Positions 50,166-61,079 of a stretch of 64,000 bases of DNA are shown piece after piece. Under the pieces are notes generated by a model. It worked only from the letters and a program-made list of their open reading frames with translations. It was not told the origin of the DNA and ran no database searches. The translations under genes and the position numbers were made by a program. This DNA comes from Tupaia tana (taxonomy: Eukaryota > Chordata > Mammalia > Scandentia > Tupaiidae), in contig JAKSZU010000026.1 of the NCBI GenBank assembly GCA_026018925.1, positions 15,987,127-16,051,126 on the forward strand, read 5' to 3'. Positions within the stretch are counted from its first letter, which is position 1. Each line of letters starts with the position of its first letter.

Positions 50166-50269
50166 TTATCATAATCATATCCTGCCTGCCTGTACGGAGA
50201 CCAACTGCCCTGGTTTACCCAGGACTGAGAGGTGGGAATCCGACTCTCAGCATTAAAACCTGGAAAGCC

Positions 50270-50520
50270 CGGGACCGGCAGATGGCATAATGGTTATGTT
50301 GCTGGACTCTCACATAGGTGATTGCGGTTCGAGTCCCAGACCCAGTGGTTTAAAACTCACACTGGGTGCATGTGTGTGCATGCCCAAAATCCTAAGAGAA
50401 GAATGGAGAAGAAGGGGCTGTGGCATAGCCATCCCCCCAGAGGGTTATTTCTCGCTTTCTGTCTCTGTCGAGCATACATGCCCCATAGCAGAAATCTCTA
50501 AATAATAATAATAATAATAA
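50270..50520 (+). mobile_element. SINE-A with 17-bp TSD
   Basis: CGGGACCGGCAGATGGCATAATGG to CCCCATAGCAGAAATCTC with (AAT)n tail. TAAAACCTGGAAAGCCC at 50254-50270 recurs with one change at 50521-50537. Confidence 0.93.
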
Positions 50521-50809
50521 TAAAACCTGGGAAGCCCCAGGCAGGTGGGATGGTTTGGTCCCCTCCTTCTGTGCACAGAGGCCCAGAGGCCATCCCCACT
50601 TGGTGTACATCCTGAGGTCCTGCCTGCCAGCTCCTAGGCTCCAGTGGGGCAAGGATGCCACTTCCTGCATTTGGCTCCTGACCCTAGAGGTGGGCAGCCA
50701 GGGTGGGGGGTGGGTGTGTACTGAGGCTCCTCCTTGATGGACCCCAGGCAGGGACTAGGTCTCTGTCGCTAGGTACATAGTAGGTGCTTCATAAAGCATT
50801 GCTGAATTA

Positions 50810-51062
50810 GGGGCCAGCAGGTGGTGTCGTGGTTAAGGTGGTAGACTTCCACATTGCTCAGTGTGTTTCGAGTCCTGAACCCGGTGGCCTGGAAGACACC
50901 AAGCGCATATGTATGCATGTCCAAAATCCTAAGAGAATGGAGGAAAAGAGACAAGCATGGCCACCTCCCTGGGAGGTGATTTCTCACTTTCTATCTCTCT
51001 GTCTCTCCTTCTCTAAAACAAAACAAAACAAACAAATAAAACTCTCTAGAAATAAATACATA
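50810..51062 (+). mobile_element. SINE-A, older
   Basis: GGGGCCAGCAGGTGGTGTCG head to CTAAAACAAAACAAAACAAAC. Followed directly by a SINE-B; GCTGAATTA flanks the pair. Confidence 0.85.
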
Positions 51063-51156
51063 AGGGCCGGCAGGTGGCATGGTGGTTAAGGGTGCTGGAC
51101 TCCCACATGGCCAACTGCTGTTCAAGTCCTGGACTTGGCAGCTTGCTTTCTCACTT

Positions 51157-51205
<49 letters not shown>

Positions 51206-51296
51206 CTCACACTGTCCCTTTCTGGTCAAATTAAAACAAATGAATAAATACAGTTAAAAATAAATTCTTTAAAATAAATAAATACATAACTAAAGT
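51063..51296 (+). mobile_element. SINE-B with (CT)n
   Basis: AGGGCCGGCAGGTGGCATGG, expanded CT run at 51158-51200, GGTCAAATTAAAACAAATG, TAAATTCTTTAAAA. Confidence 0.9.
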
Positions 51297-51321
51297 TGCT
51301 GAATTAAAGCACAGACTGTGC

Positions 51322-51583
51322 AGGACCAGCAGTTGGCGTAATGGCTATGTCGCTGGACTCCCAAGTAGTCAACCACGGCTCGAGTCCCGGACCCGGTGGC
51401 TTAAACTCACGCCAGGTGCATGTGCGTGCATGCCCAAGATCCCAAGAGGAGGATGGAGGAGAAGGGATTGTGGTGTGGCCACCCCCCTGGGGGGTGATTC
51501 CTCTCTTCCTGTCTTTCTGTCTCTCTCTGTTTTACTGGAGAGTGCACGTGCCCTATAGCAAAAACCTCTCAAAAAAAAAAAAA
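51322..51583 (+). mobile_element. SINE-A, young
   Basis: AGGACCAGCAGTTGGCGTAATGG to CCCTATAGCAAAAACCTCTC and A tail. Confidence 0.92.
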
Positions 51584-51599
51584 AGCATGGACCATGGGT

Positions 51600-51735
51600 C
51601 ATGCAAGCCTAAGTCCATCCCTCTCTGCTCCTTCGCCTAAGCTCTCATCCGCTCCACATTCCCCAAGTAGCCTGGGACAAGCTCCCTAGCCTCCCTGAGC
51701 CTTGGTTTCCTCACCCGTAAGAGGAGTGAGGCGGC
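51600..51735 (+). mobile_element. MIR relic
   Basis: GCCTGGGACAAGCTCCCTAGCC, GAGCCTTGGTTTCCTCACCCG. Confidence 0.7.
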
Positions 51736-51859
51736 TCGGAGGGTGGCGACTCAGAGGTCTGGCTCGGAGGATGGCGGTGTGGTTCGAATGTTCATCATGT
51801 CAGGTCCCGGTGTAGCTCCAAGTTGGAGCTCAGTGAATCACCATCCGCATCTATGAAGG

Positions 51860-52015
51860 GCTTGCCCCGAGCCGGGCCCTTGGTCTCCACATGCACTCTC
51901 ATTCAGGCCTCACAAGGACCAGGGTGGTGGGCAACTGCATCCATGGTTTGGAGGCGAGGGCTGCGAGGCTCGGGAGGGTCAGTGCATGTGGCTAAAAGGG
52001 GCAGGGCTCTGTGAT
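51860..52015 (-). mobile_element. MIR relic, weak
   Basis: GCACTCTCATTCAGGCCTCAC and GGTTTGGAGGCGAGGGCTGC resemble antisense MIR. Confidence 0.45.
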
Positions 52016-52210
52016 CAGAGCCCATTTTTATAGCCGCTGTGCTCTCTAAACTCTCAGGAAGCAGCCCCCACTAGACTTTCCACTTATCTTTACAGATAGT
52101 CTTTAGAATGGAGAGAAATGGAGTGCCCAGAGCTCCAGCTGGGGGGTTTCAGAGGGTCTGGGTTATAGAGGAGACAGGATCCGTCACAGCTAAGATTTTT
52201 CACTAACGAT

Positions 52211-52390
52211 GGGACCGGCAGGTGGTGTGGTGACTGAGATGCTGGACTCCCACGTGGTTGACTATGGTTCGAGTCCTAGACCTGGCAGTTTGCTTTCTCA
52301 CTTTCTCTTTCTCTCTCTGATGAGTGCACATGCCCTGTAGCAAATTAAATAATAACAATTACCATGAAATAAGTAATTCCATTAAAAAAA
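52211..52390 (+). mobile_element. SINE-B-like, with SINE-A-like end
   Basis: GGGACCGGCAGGTGGTGTGG head, short C/T tract, then TGATGAGTGCACATGCCCTGTAGC. A hybrid. TTTTCAC flanks it. Confidence 0.8.
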
Positions 52391-52429
52391 AGACTTTTCA
52401 CAAGCAACATAGGCATGAAGAGGGCTTAA

Positions 52430-52490
52430 GAGGAGAAGGGATGGGGAGGAAGAGAAGAGGAGGAAAAGGAAGGGGAGAGGAGGGGAACGC
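52430..52490. repeat. Polypurine tract
   Basis: About 60 bp of G/A only apart from a few bases, triplex-prone. Confidence 0.85.
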
Positions 52491-52888
52491 CCCTTTTGAG
52501 AAGCTCTTAACAAATCCAGTGGAAGCTTTCCTGCTGCTCCTCTCCCGATCGACCCACATTTCTCTTTGAACGCGACTTCCTCTTAGAGGTTTTGAAGTCA
52601 CACCATCTATTCTGAAGTCAGATGATACAACCTAGCGCCCACCCTGCCACCGTCAACGCTGCAGGCTGGATTAAGAGTGGCTGTTACCTGGTAGGGTCCC
52701 CAGGGAAATGGAACCACTGCCGTGTGTGGACATGCTCAAAAGACACGCCCTGTCCTGGTGGGCAAGGCCCTGGCTAGTTTGTATCTTGTGGGCCCGTCTC
52801 CCTCCCCCAGGGGCAGGTCACTGGCCTAGCTTGAGCCTTCACTTCAAGTGCCCCTGCTGGGCTCTACAACTCTATGACAGTGGAACTG

Positions 52889-53317
52889 GCTTATTAGTAT
52901 TATTAATTTTATTTATTATTATTATTACTTTTAATTTGACCAGAGAGAGAGGAAAAGTGAGAGAGCAAGCCTCTGGGTGCAGGACTCGAACCACAGTTGG
53001 TTGTGTGGAAGTCCAGTGCCCTTTTTTTTTTTTTTAGATTTGCTATAGGGTATGTGCACTTGCCAAAAAGACAGAGACAGAGAGACAGAAAGCAAGAACT
53101 CACACTCCTAGAGGGGAAGGCCACGCCGCAATCCCTTCTCCTCCATTCTCCTCTCAGGATCTTGGGCATGCACGCCCAGGTGCCCGGCATGAGTTTAAGC
53201 CACTGGGTCCGGGACGCGAACCATGGTTGACTACATGGGAGTCCAGCGACATAGCCGTTACCAACTGCTGGTCTCATGAAGTCCAGTGCCTTTAACCACC
53301 ATGCCACCTGCCGGCCC
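52889..53317 (-). mobile_element. SINE-B split by a SINE-A, long TSD
   Basis: Outer parts 52889-53020 and 53291-53317. A 22-bp target duplication (52867-52888 and 53318-53339) differs at two sites, so this copy is older than its guest. Confidence 0.9.
53021..53277 (-). mobile_element. SINE-A nested in SINE-B
   Basis: Complete; TSD GAAGTCCAGTGCC at 53008-53020 and 53278-53290 is part of the host SINE head. Confidence 0.94.
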
Positions 53318-53349
53318 CAACTCTACGACTGTGGAACTGTTACTCCTAG

Positions 53350-53670
53350 CTCCTTTTGACATGTGAGAAAACCAAAGCTCAGAGAAATCAAGTCAGGGGC
53401 TCCAAATCATTCAGCTGGAGTGATAGAGCTGGGGTCTTTCTTTTTTTCATGAAAGAGGAGAGAAAGAGAGAGAGTCGGTTACCCCCATATGACCACGGAC
53501 AGCCCTGTATCATGAGAACATGCCTGCCCGCATACTTAGGGAGATCTTGGGACTCGAACCCAGAACCTTCCCGCATGGGTCAGCCTCACAGAGCATTATG
53601 TGATGGCCGCGCTGCTGTCCAGCCTCAGGAGTGGGATTTGAACCTCCTGCATCTCCTGCATCTCTATTGA
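53350..53670 (-). mobile_element. MIR relic split by SINE-C
   Basis: GAGAAAACCAAAGCTCAGAG before and GTGGGATTTGAACCTCCTGC after the SINE. Confidence 0.7.
53437..53622 (-). mobile_element. SINE-C in a MIR
   Basis: GGCTGGACAGCAGCGCGGCC, GACCCATGCGGGAAGGTTC, GATCTCCCTAAGTATGC. Confidence 0.8.
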
Positions 53671-53721
53671 GATGCACGTCCCTTGGGCCAGGTTGAAGGA
53701 CTGTAGGGGTGTCCTACTTTT

Positions 53722-54600
53722 TTTTTTTTTAAATAGACTTCATGTTTCACAGTGGTTTTAGATTTATAGAAAAATTGTGAGCACAGCACGGAGCATTTCC
53801 CTGGATCCCACACCCAGTTTCCCCAGGATTACTAGCCGCATTCAGAAGGGACATTTATCACAAGGAATGACCCGATCTTGATTATGTAATTAACTCACGT
53901 CTGTACCTGATTACTCGGACTTCCTCAGTTTACTCCCAGCTTCCTTCCTCTGTCCCAGGATCCCATGTGACATTTAACCCTTATGTCTCTGTAGGCTCCT
54001 CCTGGCTGTGACATGTGACAGCTTCTCAGACCGTAACACCCCCCCCCCCTTTGGTTTTATTTGTTTAATTTTTTTTTTCTCTCTCTCTCTCTCTCTCTTT
54101 TTTTTTTTTTTTTTTAAGAGAGATTTTTGCTATAGTCCACATGTGCTCCCTGGAGAGACAAAGAGACAGAAAGTGAGAAATCACCCCCTGGGGGGATACT
54201 GCGATCCTTTCTCCTCCCTTCTCCTTGCGGGATTTTGGGCACGTGTACACACACGTGCCCGGCGTGAGTTTTAAGCTGCTTGGTCTGGGCCTCGAACCAC
54301 GGTCGACTACGTGGGAGTCCAGCAACATAACCATTAAGTCATCTGCTGGTTCCCTCTCCCTGGCCCCACTCCCCACCGGTTTTCGATGTCCTTGACGGCT
54401 TTGAGGAGCACGGCCGGGCTGCTCTGTAGAGCGCTCTTCTACTGGATATGATCTGTGAGCGCTTTTACTGGACTGATAGTTAGACAGGGGTCAGATGCCA
54501 TTCTAATCACATCCGCTCAAGGATCTTTACTGTCGACGTGACTAATCTCACTGCCCTGGCTAAGGTAGGGTCACCAGGGTTCCCACGGTCCTTTCTGGGA
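53722..54600 (-). mobile_element. L1M-type relic split by a SINE
   Basis: T run, GTGGTTTTAGATTTATAGAAAAATTG-type start (antisense L1 3' end), CCCAGTTTCCCCAGGATTAC, GTGACATGTGACAGCTTC; resumes after 54353 with GGTTTTCGATGTCCTTGACG. Confidence 0.75.
54078..54352 (-). mobile_element. SINE-A in L1
   Basis: GGAACCAGCAGATGACTTAATGG head, body, ACTATAGCAAAAATCTCTC, T and CT runs as tail. Confidence 0.88.
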
Positions 54601-54624
54601 TGATCTTTTTATCATTTGCTTTTG

Positions 54625-54889
54625 TTGTTGTTGTTGTTGCTTTGTTTTGTTTTGTTTTTTTTTTTTTGACTGCCAGACGGCACATGTGCTCACCAGACAC
54701 AGAAGAGGAGGAAAGCAGCCCCAAGGGTGTGGTCACATCACATTCCCTTCTCCTTTTCTCTGTACTGCCAAGACTCAGGGTATGCACATGCGCCCAGGGT
54801 GGTTTTCAAGCTGTAGGGGCCTGGATTTGAACTGCAGCCGGCCATGTGGGATCTGGCTCCCTTAAGCGTGAGGCTACGTGAAGGGCCCC
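54625..54889 (-). mobile_element. SINE-D
   Basis: GGGCCCTTCACGTAGCCTCACG head, GGTTTGAAC/GTTCAAATCC, GACCACACCCTTGGGG, tail with GTT repeats. Confidence 0.8.
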
Positions 54890-55072
54890 TTTGTGGTTCA
54901 GAGTTAGCATTCCTTTTCAGCTAGAGAGACTTTCTTTGTTTCCACCCCATGTAATCTTACGGAGAGTCACAGCTGATGACCCTCAGCTGGAGCAGGCTGC
55001 AGGGGTAAGCCCCGTGCTCCCTCCCAGGGCCCCACCCTTGGGGGTTAATGCAGTACTGTCACCATCTTGAAA

Positions 55073-55338
55073 TCCTTTTTTTGGATAGATTTTTGCTATA
55101 GGGCACGTGCACTTGCCAGAAAGACAGAGAGAGACAGAGAGACAGAAAGCGAGAAATCACTCCCCAGGGAAGATGGTCACGCCGCAATCTCTTCTCCTCC
55201 ATTCTCCTCTCAGAATCTTGGGCACACATGCACATGCACATGCACATGGCGTGAGTTTAAGCCACCGGGTCCAGGACTCGAACAGCGGTCCACTACATGG
55301 GAGTCCAGCGACATAGCCATTATGCCAAATGCTGGTTC
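55073..55338 (-). mobile_element. SINE-A, young, first of three in a row
   Basis: AGGAACCAGCATTTGGCATAATGG to CCCTATAGCAAAAATCTATCC. Confidence 0.92.
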
Positions 55339-55365
55339 CTAAAAGGAAAAGGATTTTTCTATTTC

Positions 55366-55636
55366 ACTTTTTTTTTTTTTTTTTTTTTTTGGTGGGGCAG
55401 TCTTTGCCATAGGGCACATGCACTCTCCAAAGAGAGACAGTGAGTGGGAATGTGAGAAATCACCCTCCAGGGGGATGGCCATGCCACTGTTCCTTCTCCT
55501 TCACTCTCCTCCTGGGATTTTGGGCACACATGCACATGCGCCTGGCATGGTTTTCAAGCTGCCAGGTCCGGGACTAGAACCGTGGTCGAGCATGTGGGAG
55601 TCCAGTGCCTTAACCACCATGTCACTTGGTAGCCCC
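55366..55636 (-). mobile_element. SINE-A, older, second
   Basis: GGGGCTACCAAGTGACATGGTGG to CCCTATGGCAAAGACTG with a 25-T run. Confidence 0.87.
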
Positions 55637-55652
55637 TAGTTTGCTACTTTTT

Positions 55653-55897
55653 TTCGGGGGGAGAGGTTTTTGCTAGAGGATGTGTGCACTCGCCAGAAAG
55701 ACAGAGACAGACAGAGACACAGAAAGCGAGAAGTCACCCCCCAGGGGGGATGGCCCTTCTCCTCCATTCTCCTCTCAGGATCTTGGGCACACACGCACAC
55801 GTGCCTGGCGTGAGTTTAAACCACCAGGTCCGGGACTCAAACCACGGTTGGCTACATGGGAGTTCAGCAACATAGCCACTACGTTAACTGCTGGCCC
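55653..55897 (-). mobile_element. SINE-A, third
   Basis: GGGGCCAGCAGTTAACGTAGTGG to CCTCTAGCAAAAACCTCTCC; TSD TTTGCTACTTTT at 55641-55652 and about 55903-55914. Confidence 0.92.
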
Positions 55898-56374
55898 CCT
55901 TATTTTGCTACTTTTAACAGCACTGTTCCTCCTCTTCGAATGAGAGCCCCACATTTTCGTTTTACACTGGGCACCCCTAGTTATGTCGCTGTTCCGCCCT
56001 CGCTGTTCCTACTGCGCCCGCCCCACGCTGCACTCCGGGTCTGCCTGAGGAGCCTCTGTTGGATGGAGGTTCAAAGCACTGGCTGAGGTGCACCCTCAGG
56101 CTCAGCTGACTTGAACCCGAGGCCAACTGCAGGCCAAGATGGCACATCCCTTCTGGATCATTCCTCCTCAACATCCCTAGCAGTGGAAACCTGGAGAAAC
56201 TGAGGCGCGTGAGGACAAGTAACTGAACTTACTACTGGGATGAAAGCCAAGATTGGACTAGGGTTGTTTCCCCCCTTCTCTGCTGCTGGACAGGAAAACT
56301 GAGCCATAGTTGACCACCAGCTGTGGGATGTGGGGACCACCCGGAAGTGGAGGCTCTGTGCTCAGATTCGGACA

Positions 56375-56469
56375 GAACTGGGTACAAGGCTCAGCTCAAC
56401 CAACTTGGGCAAGTTTTCTTTGCTCCCTGAGCCTCAGTGTACTCATCTATGGAATGGGAGTAAAATACC
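56375..56469 (+). mobile_element. MIR relic
   Basis: CTTGGGCAAGTTTTCTTTGC, GAGCCTCAGTGTACTCATC, GGAATGGGAG. Confidence 0.75.
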
Positions 56470-56750
56470 AGGGACCCTTGGCATAGTGGTTAAGGCTCTG
56501 GACTTGCAGGCAGTTGACCATGGTTCAAGTCCCGGACCCAGCGACTTAAAACACGCTAATTAAGCACATGTGCATGTGTGCCCAAAATCCCAAGAGGAGA
56601 ATGGAGGAGAAGGGATTGTGGTATGGCCATACCCTGCTGGGGGGTGATTTCTCATTTTCTGTCTCTCTGTCTCTCTCTGTCTTTCCAGTGAGCACTTGTG
56701 CTCTGTAGCAAAAATCTCTCCCCCTCAGAAAAACAAAAAACAAAAAAACG
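56470..56750 (+). mobile_element. SINE-A
   Basis: Head lacks a few bases (GGGACCCTTGGCATAGTGG), box B GGTTCAAGTCCCGG, full body, CTGTAGCAAAAATCTCTCC. Confidence 0.87.
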
Positions 56751-57250
56751 AGGGACTGAGAGCCAGCCTTCATGGAGGTCATGCAAGAGACCTGTACGCC
56801 CTGGAACGCCTAGCACGCGTTGCCAAGATGTTTCCATGTGTCCACACTGCCTGCAAGGGGATGCGAATGCTCAGAGGGGCCAGACGGGGTCTGCTTAAGT
56901 CCCTTCAGGTCCTGGGTAGAGTAGCCCCTGGCTTAACAAGAACCCCAAGCCGGGAGGGAGGTGGAGGTGTTCCCGCCTCACCGGGAGCAGGCTCCTCTGT
57001 TTCAACTCCATAAACTGGGAAGGCGACAAAGCCCTTTCTGTATTTTGCAAGAGATACAGTTTGCAAATGATCTCATTACCCCCACTGCCAGGAGCGGAGT
57101 TATGCCGGCCTTTCTAACAAGTGGCAGTAAAACATTTTATGGGCCCCCTCCGCACCCCTCCTCTCCCCCACCGTGTCATTTTCTCTGTTTAGAGTTGGAC
57201 TTGGTGTTTTCCCTCTTTCCCTTCTCTTTCTCCTTACACTTTCTCTCATG

Positions 57251-57290
57251 TTAATTATATTAGTTGCCATGGCAACAGTGATGTCATTGG
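57251..57290. promoter_or_regulatory. Palindromic RFX X-box with CRE-like and inverted CCAAT motifs
   Basis: GTTGCCATGGCAAC at 57263-57276 is a perfect 14-bp palindrome equal to the RFX X-box consensus. TGATGTCA follows at 57279-57286, overlapping ATTGG (inverted CCAAT) at 57286-57290. TTAATTATATTA lies just upstream. Binding is inference; the motifs are seen directly. Confidence 0.65.
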
Positions 57291-58235
57291 CACGGGAGCG
57301 CTCAATGACATCCAAAAGCACAGTTTATAGCATGGCTTGAAATTTATTCCATGGCTCGCAGCCTTGAGGGGGGTTCTATGGTGATTATATCTCGGGCACC
57401 ATCTGTACACGAGGGGTGGGGCGTCGCAGGGAAGGAGCCGAGTTGAGGGGGGCAGGCTTTGCATCTCCGCTACTGGGGGGATGTTTGCGTTTGGACCCCG
57501 CGGAGGACACATCGGAAACCATAAAGGATCGTCTCTTGGCTTCTACCAGCACTTGCTACCCAACAGCACCATGCTCCATATTTGTCTCCAATTTAGGATT
57601 TCGGCATGTGTGTGGAGCGGCACTTCAAAGCGCTTCATGTAAGGGTGCGTGTGTGCGCGCGTGCACGCGGGCATGTGCCTAACGCACCGAAGCCACGCCG
57701 TCGATGTGAAGATGGGATCTGCAGCAGGCCGTGCACGTCAGTTCACACAGCGGGTTCACGTGCACACGCACACACTGCCCTGCCCATTTGCACTTGATCT
57801 TAGAAGGTGCGGTTGCATCCACATTCGTGATTTCTGCCAATCCCTCAAGCCTGCCCACCACGGTTCACTTTTTAGGGAGCTGCCTCTGACCAGCTCGGAG
57901 CTCGAGGGGCGGGGTGGGGACAGAGCCATGCACAGACAGTGGGGCTGTCCTGAAAGTCACCGTATGCATCTCCTTGCAGAGAGGCATGCCCAGGGGTGGC
58001 CCTGGTGCTCTCCCAGTAGGGCCTTGTTCTGTAGGAGGCTTGTGCCTCTGGATCTGGCAAGGAGCTGACAGGCCCCAATGTGTAGGCCACTGGGCAAGCC
58101 CCTCTTCCTCTCTGGGGACCCGCTGGTATGTTTTCAGTTGCTGCACCATCACCCTGAGCTGGCTGCGGGTGCCCGAGATGAGAAGGACGAGGGCCTCCGG
58201 GCTTGGGAGAGCAGGTTAGGAGCCACTGCCGGCCA

Positions 58236-58279
58236 GAAGGGGTTTGGCAGACTGACAGCCGCTAACGCCAAACCCCTTC
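58236..58279. other. Perfect 13-bp inverted repeat, 18-nt loop
   Basis: GAAGGGGTTTGGC at 58236-58248 pairs exactly with GCCAAACCCCTTC at 58267-58279. It could be a small hairpin, the trace of a tiny palindromic MITE, or chance. Confidence 0.7.
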
Positions 58280-58637
58280 ACCGATAGGCAAATGACTGGT
58301 TGCAGAAGTGGGGCGTCCTAAGCGAGACTTCAGGAACCACCTGCCCGTGGGTCTCAGACATCCCGCCCCACCTCCAGCCTCTCAGTCCTTGGTTCCTCGA
58401 CTTTGGTCTCCCTGCTGCTCCTTGTTCTAAGTCCACCTTGTTCTAAAACCTCATTGGACCAAGTGGAGTCACGTGCCCGTCTATGAACCAAATACTGTGG
58501 GCGTGGCTTCCTCTAATTGGGCAGGCCTGGGTCACATGGCCACTCAGAGGTGGTAATCCAGAGGCCACGTGGTCCCTTTGGGAGACGGGCACCAGAGAAG
58601 GGCAGGCACGCCCAGAACCATCCAGGTAGGCACCTGG

Positions 58638-58688
58638 TCTTTGCTTTTATTTTATTTTATTTTATTTTATTATTTTATTTTATTTATT
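58638..58688. repeat. (TTTTA)n
   Basis: TTTTA pentamers at the tail position of the next minus-strand SINE. Confidence 0.92.
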
Positions 58689-58900
58689 TTGCCTTGGGCA
58701 AAGGGCAGAGGGGGAGAGACAGAGACAGTGAGAGGTAAAGTGAGAAATCGCCCCCCTCCAGGGCGTTAGCCACACTGCAATCCCTTCCCCATTCTCCTCT
58801 CGGGAGGAGCGCGTCCTGCATGATTTTCAAACCACAGGGTCTGGGATCGAACCGCTGTCGGCCATGTGGGAGAGTCCAGTGACGAAACTGCTGACACCCA
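58689..58900 (-). mobile_element. SINE-A, diverged
   Basis: TGTCAGCAGTTTCGTCACTGG head, GGTTCGATCCC box B, shortened middle, end TTTGCCCAAGGC in place of CCCTATAGC. Confidence 0.78.
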
Positions 58901-59448
58901 GGACTCTTTTCTGCTCCTGTTATACTTAGGCTTACCACCCAAGACACTCGCCCATGCAGTCATCAGCCTCCCCTCCCCCACCCTGCCTCCTGGCCACCAA
59001 GCCCCTCCACCACTGGAACGCAGAGAAGACTAAAACCTCACCCTTGCTCCAGGCTGGGGAGGCAGCGGGGAGCTGCCAAAATGGAGATAGGGCCTCTAGT
59101 GGGAGTGCCACAGGGAACGCCAGACTCCAGAGAGCCAATCAGACCAGAGGTTGGGCTGCAGACACAGAGGGAGGTAGCAAGAGAAGAATTAGAGGGGCAG
59201 TCCAGGCAAGGGAAGGCAGGTGCAAACGCTGGAAGCATGAAAGGACATGGCTTAGGGACACCGGCAGGCTCAGGAAATAACAGTAACAGGTGACTTAGCG
59301 CTGGGCCGAGTGCTGTGGGGCTTTGACACCTACAACCTCACCACAGCCCCTGAGATGGGTGTGAGGAAATGAACACACGGGGCACAGGGCCCAGTCCTTG
59401 ACACATAGAAAACCATATACATGATATTCATAATATTTATTATTATAA

Positions 59449-59662
59449 GGGGCCAGACAGTGGCACAGTGGTAAAACTCCTTGTTCTGCAAGGCTAACTG
59501 CCATGGGAGGTTCTAGGTTGGAGTCTAGACCCTGCCCTGAGAACGCTGGCCACGTGTGTGTTCGTGATTCAGGGTTGGCTGAGGGTGGGGTGTTGGAGGT
59601 GCAGTTTCTCTCTGTCTCTCTCTAGCTCATTCATGGAAAAAAGAAATAAACTCTTTAAAAAA
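59449..59662 (+). mobile_element. SINE-C, T+ tail
   Basis: AGGGGCCAGACAGTGGCACAG to CATTCATGGAAAAAAGAAATAAACTCTTTAAAAAAC. AATAAA followed by CTCTTT marks the T+ arrangement. Confidence 0.88.
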
Positions 59663-59670
59663 CGGCACCA

Positions 59671-59780
59671 GGGACTGGCAGGTGGCATGGTGATTAGGGC
59701 ACTGGACTCTCCCATGACTGACCATGGTTCGAGTCCCAGACCTGGCGACTTGCTTTCCCTTTCTGTCTGTCTCTCTGAAG
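59671..59780 (+). mobile_element. SINE-B, 3' truncated
   Basis: GGGACTGGCAGGTGGCATGG, box B GGTTCGAGTCCC, C/T tract, then stops without the GGTCAAATT end. Confidence 0.82.
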
Positions 59781-59900
59781 ACTCCGAGTTCAGGTCTGAA
59801 ATGCAGATTTGTTTCAGTAACAGGAGCACAGAAGGCAGGGAGAGAGGAAATAACCAGGGAAGGGACAGACAGTGAGGCAAAATAGTGAGAACAGACACTA

Positions 59901-60118
59901 GTGATTGGCACAGTGGTAAGACACAGTGCTCTGCAAGGAGATCTTGCATGGGAAGGTTCCCGGTTCAAGTCTGGAGACCTCCATGAGGACATTCCAGGTG
60001 TGCACAAGCCCCTGGCCTGGGGCTGGCTCAAGACGGGGGATGGATCATCACACTAAGACCCCGTTGGGGGTGCTGACTCTGTGTCTGTCTCTCTTGGCCA
60101 TGGGAGAAATATGTATAT
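59901..60118 (+). mobile_element. SINE-C
   Basis: GTGATTGGCACAGTGGTAAGAC, GGTTCAAGTCTGGAGACC, CTTGGCCATGGGAGAAATATG. Confidence 0.87.
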
Positions 60119-60119
60119 G

Positions 60120-60345
60120 ACGGACAGACAACCTGGGAGAGACACACAGACGCGGCAGGAGAAAGAGACACAGAGGGGAAGAAAAGTACACAGAGAGACT
60201 GAGGCTGAGAAAGCAAGATGAAGATTGAGATGGAAGGGGAAAAATTGAGAGTGATGGAGAAACAGAGAATAAAAAACAGACCAAGAGAGAGAGAGTGAGT
60301 CATGAAAAGAAGAAGGGAGAGGGAAGGGGAAAGGTGAGCGTGCAA
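60120..60345. repeat. Degenerate purine-rich (GAGA) region
   Basis: About 220 bp of interrupted GA/GAAA/CACAGA motifs after the SINE-C tail. Confidence 0.7.
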
Positions 60346-61075
60346 GGGCAGCAGGAGAAAATGTTCCTTGCCAACTCCACAATCCAGAGCCCAGGAGCTT
60401 CCCAAGGCTTTGGCCCCATTTCAGCCGTGGACCTGGGGAATTCGGGCGTTTTCCCCCTGTGGGTCGGGGACTAGCAAGCAGTGCTCACGTGGTCGCTGGC
60501 ATTCCCCACCCACTGGGCGTTCGCCAGCAGGAAATTCCTGGGACAAATCTTTCCACTCAGAGTCTTTGACCAATTTTATGTATTTATTATATATATTTTT
60601 TTTCAGGGTTGAAAAAGAGAACAAGAAGGTGTGTGGGGTGGGGGGAGGCAGAGAAAAAGAATCACCTGGTTTAAAAAAAATAATAAAATAAAATCTGGCA
60701 AGAGCCCCAGCTAGGCCAGGGAAGGGAGGCTCGGGCTTCCATTGTGTCCACTTGGTCTCATTCTTCCCCTGGAAGGATTTATGACCTCACACTCCCATGA
60801 CATCCCAGTGGGTTGCCATGGGCCCTGCTTTATTATTATAAACAAAGAGCTGTTCCTCGGGACACAGGCCGTCTGAACTGGAGGGGGAAACATCTCCATG
60901 TTTTCTTAGGAAGGCAGTTTGTTCCGAAGTCTGAAAAACTGCGAGAATAGTTGTACCTTCAGTTCCCTCCGGGTAGCCCCAGAGCCTCTGGACAAGGTTC
61001 CTGCTGGAAACAAGAAGGATGACGTCAGCTCCTTGCAGGAGGACCTCGGCGTGCTCTCACCGCCAGCTAGCAGAC
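60346..61075. other. Unassigned sequence
   Basis: No recent repeat apart from short AT stretches near 60580-60600 and 60672-60695. No gene recognised. Confidence 0.3.
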
Positions 61076-61079
61076 AAGG

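Larger units (their letters stand above)
56760..58635. other. 1.9-kb SINE-free block
   Basis: The longest repeat-poor stretch of the window, CpG-containing, with the RFX-type palindrome at 57263-57276 and a 13-bp perfect hairpin at 58236-58279. A frame of 139 codons at 57649-58068 has no recognised domain. A good place to look for regulatory DNA or an unannotated non-coding transcript. Confidence 0.4.

Noticed and set aside
55073..55898. Regular repeats that might suggest an array such as CRISPR or a satellite
   Set aside because: These are three independent SINE insertions of about 260 bp with their own tails, at least one with a TSD.
57649..58068. 139-codon frame in the SINE-free block
   Set aside because: Starts in an alternating GTGTGCGCGC tract and shows no known motif; kept only as part of an unassigned block.
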